A DNA stretch of 64,000 nucleotides. It comes from Pseudoalteromonas shioyasakiensis (GTDB lineage: Bacteria > Pseudomonadota > Gammaproteobacteria > Enterobacterales > Alteromonadaceae). Under the pieces are notes generated by a model. It saw only the letters and a list, made by a program, of their open reading frames with translations. It had not been told where the DNA came from and made no database searches. Positions 54,691-64,000 of this stretch are shown here, piece after piece. Location of the stretch: contig NZ_CP077770.1 in assembly GCF_019134595.1 (NCBI RefSeq), positions 3,731,001-3,795,000 of the forward strand, in the 5' to 3' direction. Position numbers and translations under genes: made by a program. The stretch's first letter is position 1. Each line of letters opens with the position of its first letter.

Positions 54691-56094
54691 ATGAAACAAG
54701 CAGGATCAATTCTTATCGTCGATGATAACCCTGACGTACTTATCGCCGCACGATTACTTTTAAAACAGCATTATCAGGTTGTAAAAACCACAGATAACCC
54801 CTTTGATATCGAAGGTATCATTAACGCACAGCATGAGGCGGAACAGGCCATAGATGTTGTGTTACTCGATATGAACTTCACCCAAGACTCAATTAGTGGC
54901 AAAGAAGGATTCTACTGGCTAAAAAAAATCATGAGTCAAGACGCAAACATTGCGGTACTGCTTATGACGGCCTACAGCGATATTCAGCTAGCGGTCGAAG
55001 CAATTAAAGCTGGTGCCTCTGACTTTATTGCCAAGCCTTGGCAAAATGAGCAATTACTTGGTGCTGTAGCGGCGGCATTTTCACACGCTAAAGACAAACA
55101 GCAAGTTGGTAAGCTCACAAAACAAAAGCAGGCCTTGCAGCAGTCAATCGGCAATCAACCATTTGAGTTTTTAGGCCAAAGTGATGCCATGCAGCAGGTT
55201 TTTTCGGTTATCGACAAAGCAGCCAACACAGATGCCAACATATTGATCAGTGGCGAAAGTGGCACAGGTAAAGAACTCACTGCCCATGCAATCCACAATG
55301 CAAGCCAGCGCCAAAGCCAACCCTTCATAAGCCTAGACATGGGTTCACTAGCCGAAAGCCTGTTTGAAAGCGAACTATTTGGCCATAAAAAAGGGGCGTT
55401 TACCGGCGCGAAAGAAGATCGCATTGGCCGATTTGAGCTGGCACATGGTGGTAGTTTATTTTTAGACGAGCTAGGTAATTTACCGCTTAACCAACAAGTT
55501 AAACTGCTCGCAGCACTACAAAACAGGCAAATAACACCGGTTGGTGGTTCAAAAGTCATCGATATTGATATTCGTTTGATCTGTGCAACCAATGAAAACC
55601 TCGAACAAGTAGTTACTGAAGGCAAGTTTAGGCAAGACTTACTGTACCGTGTTAATACCGTAGAGATCCGTTTGCCAGCTCTGCGAGAGCGCAGTGAAGA
55701 CATTCCATTACTGTGTAACTATTACTTGCAGCACTTTGCACATAAATACAAACGTGAGCTCTCGATTGCGGCATCTGATATGACACGTTTAAGTCAGTAT
55801 CATTGGCCTGGCAATGTCCGTGAACTTGCGCATGCAATTGAGCGAGCAGTCATCCTCTCAGAAGGCTCAGAGCTCGATATAAGCTCAGTGATAAGCTCAC
55901 CAAATGCTGCTGTTAGCACAAGTGAGCTCTCTTCAAACGCCACTGACTACGACACTTTTGATCTCGAAATCATCGAGCAAAGAACCGTTCGTGCAGCTTT
56001 AAAGCATTTTCAAGGGAACGTGAGTCATGCAGCAAAAGCGCTCGGCCTAACACGCGGAGCCATGTATCGTCGTTTAGAAAAATACGGACTTTAA
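54691..56094 (+). CDS. NtrC-family sigma-54-dependent response regulator
   Basis: 467 residues. Receiver domain (1-130) with the DD pair in LIVDDNPD, phospho-acceptor Asp60 in VLLDMNFTQ and Lys in FIAKPWQ. AAA+ domain (about 150-390) with Walker A GESGTGKE, the sigma-54 contact loop KKGAFTGAKEDRIGRFE and Walker B GGSLFLDELG. C-terminal Fis-type HTH, HAAKALGLTRGAMYRRLEKYGL. It activates sigma-54 promoters, most likely that of the divergent efflux operon. Three bases separate it from the kinase. Confidence 0.96.
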   Translation: MKQAGSILIVDDNPDVLIAARLLLKQHYQVVKTTDNPFDIEGIINAQHEAEQAIDVVLLDMNFTQDSISGKEGFYWLKKIMSQDANIAVLLMTAYSDIQLAVEAIKAGASDFIAKPWQNEQLLGAVAAAFSHAKDKQQVGKLTKQKQALQQSIGNQPFEFLGQSDAMQQVFSVIDKAANTDANILISGESGTGKELTAHAIHNASQRQSQPFISLDMGSLAESLFESELFGHKKGAFTGAKEDRIGRFELAHGGSLFLDELGNLPLNQQVKLLAALQNRQITPVGGSKVIDIDIRLICATNENLEQVVTEGKFRQDLLYRVNTVEIRLPALRERSEDIPLLCNYYLQHFAHKYKRELSIAASDMTRLSQYHWPGNVRELAHAIERAVILSEGSELDISSVISSPNAAVSTSELSSNATDYDTFDLEIIEQRTVRAALKHFQGNVSHAAKALGLTRGAMYRRLEKYGL

Positions 56095-56097
56095 TCG

Positions 56098-57402
56098 ATG
56101 CGAAACTTTATTATCTTAGCCAGCCTATTAGCTGCATTAATAGGTTTATCAATTACTTTGTTTTGGCAAGTAGAGCAAAGCGGGTTTTCTGCAATTTCGG
56201 CACTTTTAGTAATTTTAAATTTGGTATGTGCCGCGCAAATTTTTAATTTATTTAAACGCCAAACAAGGCGTGCAGATATTGTTTTTCGCGCTTTAGCGAA
56301 TGGAGACAGCACATTAGGCTTTGGCGACCAACACCCTATGCAGCAGCAATTTGAGCAGGTTAAACAACAAATTCAGGCTGCGCGTTTTAATGCAGAACAA
56401 CAAGCCCAGTTCTTACAAGCGCTATTAATTCATATCGATTTAGCGGTATTAGTATGTGATGAACAAGGCACTATTATTGAAAGCAATCCGGCAGTCAGTC
56501 GCTTGCTTGGGCAAGCTGTAAAGCACATCGATGATTTAGGTGTAATAGCAAACCTAGTTCAAGACGCTAAACAAAATAGCCGTAATACCGTGCCATGGCA
56601 AAATGGTGAGCAGCACGATACCCTATCTGTGCAGATCAGTATTGCCGAAATCCAAGGTAAAGTTCGTAAAGTGATCAGTTTGCAATCTATTCATGATCAG
56701 CTGCAATTAAAAGAGCAACAAGCTTATAAGCGCCTCACCAAAGTACTAACCCATGAAATTGCTAATTCGATTACGCCACTCTCTTCTTTAGCACAAACTT
56801 GTACGGCGCTGCTGCCAAATGAGCTTAGTTTTGATGATCAGGAAGATAAACAAGACTTGCAACTCGCCCTAACAACACTCGCATCACGAACCGAGCATTT
56901 AGGGGAATTTATAGCGCAATTTAAAAAGGTTAGTAGCTTACCCGCCCCAGACTTACAGCCACATATTCTGGCCGATCTTGCCAAGCAAGTTGTTGCTCTG
57001 CACTCACAACAGGCTAAGCAACTTAATATTACGTTGAATTTATCGGTGCAAAGCCAACAGTTAGTAATGATAGATAGAGGCCAAGTTGAACAAGTAATAA
57101 TAAACCTGCTTACCAATGCCCTTGATGTTCTTAAGCAGTTAAATAGTCCAGAGTCAGCAAAGTGCATTGAGGTAAGCATTGCACAAAATGCTAATCAGCA
57201 ATTGTATTTAGAGGTCAGCGACAATGGTACAGGTATCAGCGATCATGTGATTGAGATGATTTTTGTGCCATTTTTTACTACCAAGCAACAAGGCTCAGGA
57301 ATAGGCTTAAGTTTATCGCGCCAGATCATACTCAATCATGGCGGCGATTTGGTATATATCAAACGTCAACAAGGAGCCTGCTTCCGCTGCGTGTTCGGCT
57401 AA
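56098..57402 (+). CDS. Sensor histidine kinase partner of the NtrC-type regulator
   Basis: 434 residues with two membrane helices (about 5-22 and 32-51) and almost no periplasmic loop, so it senses in or at the membrane. A PAS-like domain (about 110-185; VCDEQGTIIESNPAVSRLLGQ) precedes the HisKA box VLTHEIANSITPLSSLA with His219. The ATPase domain has VIINLLTNALDVL and SDNGTGISDHVI, FVPFFTTKQQGSGIGLSLSRQI. It pairs with the preceding regulator. Membrane stress from the exported compound is a plausible input, but that is inference. Confidence 0.95.
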   Translation: MRNFIILASLLAALIGLSITLFWQVEQSGFSAISALLVILNLVCAAQIFNLFKRQTRRADIVFRALANGDSTLGFGDQHPMQQQFEQVKQQIQAARFNAEQQAQFLQALLIHIDLAVLVCDEQGTIIESNPAVSRLLGQAVKHIDDLGVIANLVQDAKQNSRNTVPWQNGEQHDTLSVQISIAEIQGKVRKVISLQSIHDQLQLKEQQAYKRLTKVLTHEIANSITPLSSLAQTCTALLPNELSFDDQEDKQDLQLALTTLASRTEHLGEFIAQFKKVSSLPAPDLQPHILADLAKQVVALHSQQAKQLNITLNLSVQSQQLVMIDRGQVEQVIINLLTNALDVLKQLNSPESAKCIEVSIAQNANQQLYLEVSDNGTGISDHVIEMIFVPFFTTKQQGSGIGLSLSRQIILNHGGDLVYIKRQQGACFRCVFG

Positions 57403-57487
57403 CTTACATAGTTAGAACACTTACTTACAATTTGCTAAGGCGCTGTTTGGTATCATGTACCCATTAACGTTTAATGGACTAACCAAT

Positions 57488-58027
57488 ATGAGATACCTTG
57501 CCTTAGCGCTGCTTTCTTCACTTGCCTTTATTCCTACAAAAAGCTTTGCTGGTATTTATGACAGCCCAGATATAAACCTGTTTGTTAAATCAGAACATAA
57601 TAGTACTGATTCAATCACCTCAGCCGGCATCGAATTTATCGCTAAAAATAACTACAGCAATTTCGGCGCAGCATTTACAACGGCACTAGGCTCAGCAGAA
57701 GTATTTACTAAAAAAGGTGATCGGGAGACATTTCTCACCTTAGATAGCGGCATCAAATTTGGCTATTTCAGTGACTTTTTTGTCTATGGCGAAGTGGGCT
57801 TAGATTTAATTGAGCTTGCTTTCTACGACGACCGAAAAGACCATGATTATAGCGACCGCTATGATGACGACCACAATAATATAGATGGCTATGTTGGTGT
57901 GGGTATGGGCGTGGACTCAAAGCCATTCAGAATAGAGATCTATGCCAGAGCCCGAGAAATAGACAGCCGCTATTGGGAAGCACAAAACCATAGTTATGCT
58001 GGGTTACAAGTTAGTATTTCGTTTTAA
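57488..58027 (+). CDS. Putative outer-membrane or periplasmic beta-rich protein
   Basis: 179 residues from ATG 57488, which puts a signal peptide (ALALLSSLAFIPTKSFAG) at the start; ATG 57455 is in frame but less likely. The mature protein alternates short strands with aromatic residues, and ends in aromatic strand YAGLQVSISF, typical of small outer-membrane barrels. An acidic DDRKDHDYSDRYDDDHNN stretch near the middle could bind cations. It resembles YfaZ-type barrels loosely; no firm family assignment. Located after the NtrC-type kinase and before mltD. Confidence 0.7.
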   Translation: MRYLALALLSSLAFIPTKSFAGIYDSPDINLFVKSEHNSTDSITSAGIEFIAKNNYSNFGAAFTTALGSAEVFTKKGDRETFLTLDSGIKFGYFSDFFVYGEVGLDLIELAFYDDRKDHDYSDRYDDDHNNIDGYVGVGMGVDSKPFRIEIYARAREIDSRYWEAQNHSYAGLQVSISF

Positions 58028-58145
58028 TTTCAATTGGGTGAGTAAGTTAGCGAGCTGTTAATCTAATGGTCATTTTTAGCTCACCCTATGTTAAGCTTAG
58101 GCGCTTTAGTTTACCCGCACCTAAGTTAACGGAGTATTTTAATAC

Positions 58146-59423
58146 GTGTTTTTAAATCGATTTTTAGGCCTTGTTGTTGTTTCTCTTATTGTAACAGGCT
58201 GTCAGACTGCCCCTGAGTCACTTCCCGAAAAGAAGCCCATCATCAAAGCCAATCCAGGTACTGTGGTTGCAGAAGCTAAAACAGCACAAGTAGACGCGGT
58301 GACACCGCTCAAACCAAGTGAACTTGATGACGTATGGCAGCGTATTCGCATTCAATTGCAGTTTAGCGATTCAAGTCACCCAGATGTGCAAAAGCGCATT
58401 GCTTGGTACCTTACTCATCCAAATTACATGGAAGAAATAAGCCGCCGAGCAGCGCCGTATTTGTATCATATCGTCACAGAAGTAGAAAACCGTGACTTAC
58501 CAATAGAACTCGCTCTAATGCCGCTTATAGAGAGCGATTTTGATGCCAGTGCCTATTCTCACAAACATGCATCGGGTTTATGGCAACTCACCCCCTCAAT
58601 CGCCAAATACTTCAAAGTAAAAATTACACCTTGGTATGATGGTCGCCAAGATGTGGTCGACAGTACCCGTGCAGCTTTGGATTTTATGGAATACCTTTAT
58701 AAACGCTTTGATGGCGATTGGTATCATGCTATTGCTGCCTACAATATTGGTGAAGGGCGTGTATTACAGGCAATTGCTCGTAATAAAAAACAAGGTAAGT
58801 CGACGGACTTCTTTAGCTTAAAGTTACCATCGCAAACCAAACAATACGTGCCTAAGTTACTGGCCGCAGCACAATTATTAAAACACCAAAGAATGATATT
58901 CCCTGCCATTAAGAATGAGCAGGCTATTGCGACCTTACCAGTGACTGGTGCAGTGATCTTGGCAGACAAAGCGAAATGGCAAGAGCTTGAAGAGCTAAAC
59001 CATGGTGTTATCCGATACCCAGCGGTGATTGATGCGCCACATATTGTGGTTCCCAAAGATCAGCAAGCAAGTTATCAAACTCTATTAGCTAATCAAAAGA
59101 GCAATGATTATAGCCAGTGGCAACATTACACAGTTAAACGGGGTGATAGCTTAAGTGTGATTGCAAAGAACTATAAAGTAACAGTTAGCCAACTGAGAAC
59201 CTTCAATAACCTAAAAACAAACACCATTCGTATTGGTCAAAAGCTGATATTGCCACAATTGGCTGATCAGCAAATCGAGTATAAGGTGAAATCTGGCGAC
59301 AGCCTTTGGAAAATCGCAAAGCAATACAAAGTCAGTATCACTAAACTTAAACAATGGAATAACCTTTCAAGAGATAGCTTAAGAGTCGGTGAAAAGCTCA
59401 CCGTATTTATCTCAAATAGTTAA
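58146..59423 (+). CDS. mltD: Membrane-bound lytic transglycosylase with two LysM domains (MltD-like)
   Basis: 425 residues from GTG 58146, with GGAG upstream. Lipobox VTGC (Cys19) gives outer-membrane lipidation. The SLT domain (about 105-225) has the catalytic Glu in ALMPLIESDFDASAYS, with GLWQLTPSIAKYF and AAYNIGEGRV. Two LysM repeats follow (about 328-372 and 378-422, YTVKRGDSLSVIAKNYKV and YKVKSGDSLWKIAKQYKV), which bind peptidoglycan. Cleaves murein glycan strands to 1,6-anhydro ends. It has a terminator downstream. Confidence 0.95.
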   Translation: MFLNRFLGLVVVSLIVTGCQTAPESLPEKKPIIKANPGTVVAEAKTAQVDAVTPLKPSELDDVWQRIRIQLQFSDSSHPDVQKRIAWYLTHPNYMEEISRRAAPYLYHIVTEVENRDLPIELALMPLIESDFDASAYSHKHASGLWQLTPSIAKYFKVKITPWYDGRQDVVDSTRAALDFMEYLYKRFDGDWYHAIAAYNIGEGRVLQAIARNKKQGKSTDFFSLKLPSQTKQYVPKLLAAAQLLKHQRMIFPAIKNEQAIATLPVTGAVILADKAKWQELEELNHGVIRYPAVIDAPHIVVPKDQQASYQTLLANQKSNDYSQWQHYTVKRGDSLSVIAKNYKVTVSQLRTFNNLKTNTIRIGQKLILPQLADQQIEYKVKSGDSLWKIAKQYKVSITKLKQWNNLSRDSLRVGEKLTVFISNS

Positions 59424-59430
59424 TACCAAA

Positions 59431-59459
59431 TCAGGGAGTTTTACTCCCTGTCTCTTTTA
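59431..59459 (+). terminator. Terminator of mltD
   Basis: AGGGAGT and ACTCCCT arms with a TTT loop, followed by a T-rich stretch. It is 7 bases after the mltD stop codon. Confidence 0.85.
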
Positions 59460-59514
59460 TCTATCCAATTAAAGCTGTATCTTTATTAGTCTATAAAAAC
59501 AACAATTAAAAATT

Positions 59515-60231
59515 ATGGATAATCAGCAACAGGACGCAAGCTGTTCAACCGTTAAATCAGAACAAGACTCTAACGTTGAAGAGCAAACAAAGACCACCCA
59601 GCAAAACATTCCCCCAGTCAGCAACCAGCGCAAGGCATGGTTTACCAACGAGCGGCTAAACCTATTTCTCGCACTTTGTGCCATTATAATTTCAGCAGCC
59701 TCCTTTTATGCCACTTACTTGCAAGCCAGCGCCGCAGAACGACAAGTAAAAGCCGCAACCTGGCCATGGCTCGAAGTGATGACGGGGAATTTTAATGAAG
59801 AAAAAAATTATGAAGAAATCACTATCAACATTAAGAATTCAGGATCAGGCCCAGCCATTATTAAATACGTTAAATTCTTCCACGATGAAAAGTCGTATAC
59901 AGAGATATTTGAAGTAATAAAAGACTGCTGCTTTGATATCTATGCTTACCAAGAGCAATTAAATAAGTTGCAAAATGAGTCACCAGAGATCAATTTCTTT
60001 GAAAAATTTGGTTGGTTGTATACCGGCGTTAGTAATAACCGATTATTAGCCTCAGGCGCTGAGCTTAATCTTTTTGGTTTTAAGAAAACAGGCTTCAATG
60101 CAACTCAGTGGGACAAGGTAAATGACCAACGCTTTAATATCAAAACTGAGATCTGCTACTGCTCGTTGCTAGAACAATGCTATCTAAGCGATGGCCGCGG
60201 CGATGTAAGAGAAATACAGCAGTGTGAGTGA
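59515..60231 (+). CDS. Hypothetical protein with one membrane helix and a soluble beta-rich domain
   Basis: 238 residues. A disordered Gln/Ser/Thr-rich N-terminus (1-40) precedes a helix (about 46-67, LNLFLALCAIIISAASFYAT), then AAERQVKAATWPWLEVMTGN and a domain rich in short strands (about 80-236) with two Cys pairs (DCCFD, and ICYCSLLEQC). Proteins with this transmembrane-then-KAATWPWLEV architecture are common but uncharacterised. It stands alone before a repeat region; no function can be assigned. Confidence 0.7.
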   Translation: MDNQQQDASCSTVKSEQDSNVEEQTKTTQQNIPPVSNQRKAWFTNERLNLFLALCAIIISAASFYATYLQASAAERQVKAATWPWLEVMTGNFNEEKNYEEITINIKNSGSGPAIIKYVKFFHDEKSYTEIFEVIKDCCFDIYAYQEQLNKLQNESPEINFFEKFGWLYTGVSNNRLLASGAELNLFGFKKTGFNATQWDKVNDQRFNIKTEICYCSLLEQCYLSDGRGDVREIQQCE

Positions 60232-60275
60232 GCTAGCGAGGGGAAAGTTGCAAGAGTAAAGTTTGGAAATCTGGC

Positions 60276-60306
60276 GTAGGTTGGGTAGAGCGAAGCGAAA
60301 CCCAAC
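60276..60306 (-). repeat. Dispersed copy of the 3.2-4.0 kb repeat's arm
   Basis: GTAGGTTGGGTAGAGCGAAG followed by CGAAACCCAAC is the reverse complement of the GTTGGGTTTCGCTTCGCTC-AAACCAACCTAC arm seen in the array at 3226-4018, with small changes. It is itself almost palindromic. It is followed by short CAGC-rich words similar to the array's CTGACAGCT tails. Confidence 0.75.
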
Positions 60307-60418
60307 ACCGAGCTATCAGCTTTCAGCCGTCAGCGATCAGCCGCGTGGTGTGGGTGTTTGGTGCTGCGTCTACCTCTGCCAGAGGTTCTAGGCTATAGGC
60401 TCTAGGTAAAATGTACCT

Positions 60419-60677
60419 GTAGGAATGGCTTTTAGCCATGAATGTGTTTGTTATGGTCTGAATTCGGCACTGAAGTGCCTCCTAATGGGTTTGTTGCTGA
60501 GGGTGACTCAGTTACCTAACAACCCGGTAGATCAACTGACATCTATTATCTGACGTCTGAGATACGTATCACGTAGAAATGGCTTTAGCCGTAAATGTGT
60601 TTGTTAAGGTCTAGATTCGGCACTGAAGTGCCTCCTACGGGGTTTGTTGCTGAGGGTGACTCTTTACTAAACAACCC
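60419..60677 (+). repeat. Direct repeat pair of about 105 bp
   Basis: Copies at 60419-60525 and 60573-60677 share GTAGRAATGGCTTT-like starts, GGCACTGAAGTGCCTCCTA with the CACTGAAGTG palindrome, and GTTTGTTGCTGAGGGTGACT, ending AACAACCC. They differ at scattered positions. No coding frame runs through them. They fill most of the 530-base gap between the last gene and the rRNA operon terminator. Confidence 0.75.
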
Positions 60678-60720
60678 CACAGCTCAACTGACGTCTGACG
60701 GCTGAAAGCTCCCAGACGCA

Positions 60721-60752
60721 AAAAAGCCCGACTCTTTCGAATCGGGCTTTCT
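60721..60752 (-). terminator. Terminator of the rRNA operon
   Basis: On the minus strand AAAGCCCGATTCG and CGAGTCGGGCTTTTTT-type arms form a GC-rich hairpin with a T run. It follows the 5S 3' end by about 10 bases. Confidence 0.9.
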
Positions 60753-60761
60753 CTTATTTGG

Positions 60762-60879
60762 AGCCTGGCGATGACCTACTTTCACATGGCAAATGCCACA
60801 CTATCATCGGCGCTGTTTCGTTTCACTACTGAGTTCGGCATGGGGTCAGGTGGGTCCAAAACGCTATTGTCACCAAGCA
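60762..60879 (-). rRNA. rrf: 5S ribosomal RNA
   Basis: About 118 bases on the minus strand. Its 5' end reads TGCTTGGTGACAATAGCG and its 3' end CATCGCCAGGCT, which pair as helix I; the CCCACCTGACCCCATGCCGA block and GAAAGTAGGTCATCG region are typical of gammaproteobacterial 5S. It is the last gene of the rRNA operon. Ends are placed by pairing, not by experiment. Confidence 0.97.
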
Positions 60880-61003
60880 AATTTGGTTCGTTAATCGCCT
60901 TGGCAATTAACTAAAATTCGGAATGCTGATATCAAGTAAATGTCTACTTTAGTAACTTAACTTCTGTCTGTTACGCTGTCATAAAACGCGTTTGGCGTTG
61001 TAT

Positions 61004-63885
<2,882 letters not shown>

Positions 63886-64000
63886 ATACAACCCAAACGG
63901 GTCTTTGTTAGTGACAGCTGTTAACTTCGCCAGAAGTTAATTCATCAAATAATGATGAGAATACTAAAGTAGATACCGATTAATCATTGCTGATTAACTG
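63886..64000 (-). other. Part of the 16S-23S internal transcribed spacer
   Basis: The last 115 bases lie upstream of the 23S gene on the minus strand. I see the 5' half of the 23S processing stem and AT-rich spacer, and no tRNA gene; any spacer tRNA and the 16S gene would be beyond the window. Confidence 0.8.

Overview
The window looks like the chromosome of a marine gammaproteobacterium of the Alteromonadales, most likely Pseudoalteromonas or a close relative. The reasons are the moderately AT-rich sequence, the mix of secreted proteases and TonB receptors, a GlyGly-CTERM sorting tail, a MipA/OmpV-DUF3019-two-component cassette, REP-type repeat families and an rRNA operon of gammaproteobacterial type. 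The genus is inferred from gene content, not from a search.

Layout. (1) 1-4.0 kb: the tail of a LamG-domain protein, a coiled-coil protein, a response-regulator diguanylate cyclase, a tandem pair of DUF4019 proteins and a noncoding repeat array. (2) 4.1-15.2 kb: an L-arabinose/arabinan utilisation locus (GH43 enzyme with ricin-type domains, mutarotase, HAD phosphatase, araA, araD, araB, transaldolase, transketolase) that would take extracellular arabinan to pentose-phosphate intermediates. (3) 15.6-23.9 kb: OmpV-like protein, DUF3019 protein, OmpR-type regulator, sensor kinase and a 1648-residue subtilase. A shared 17-bp direct-repeat motif lies upstream of both the operon and the protease. 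(4) 23.9-28.1 kb: a siderophore-type TonB receptor overlapping a membrane acyltransferase gene, then small proteins. (5) 28.2-33.5 kb: a zinc-acquisition locus (MerC-like, Zur, ZrgA-like, ZnuD-like receptor, AztD-like lipoprotein) around two Zur-box palindromes.

(6) 33.7-45.5 kb: a tricorn-type protease, a tyrosine phosphatase whose 5' end is made of a MITE-like element, an rtcB-prfH ribosome-repair operon with a structured leader and leader peptide, a serine hydrolase, a DEAD-box helicase, an esterase and a frameshifted D-aminoacylase-type amidohydrolase. (7) 45.6-50.1 kb: glmS with a DeoR-family regulator, an acetyltransferase, and a RAYT transposase flanked by ten REP-like repeats. (8) 50.1-57.4 kb: a three-gene ABC efflux system divergent from an NtrC-type regulator and kinase, with a sigma-54 promoter and palindromic upstream sites. 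(9) 57.5-60.7 kb: a putative outer-membrane protein, MltD, an unknown membrane protein and repeats. (10) 60.7-64.0 kb: the 5S and 23S rRNA genes on the minus strand and part of the 16S-23S spacer.

The strongest candidates for undescribed biology are the rtcB-prfH leader (short ORF, 7-bp closed multi-hairpin structure and an anti-Shine-Dalgarno segment), the DUF3019 two-component/subtilase circuit with its shared operator, and the Zur locus that pairs an AztD-like chaperone with ZnuD rather than with an ABC transporter.
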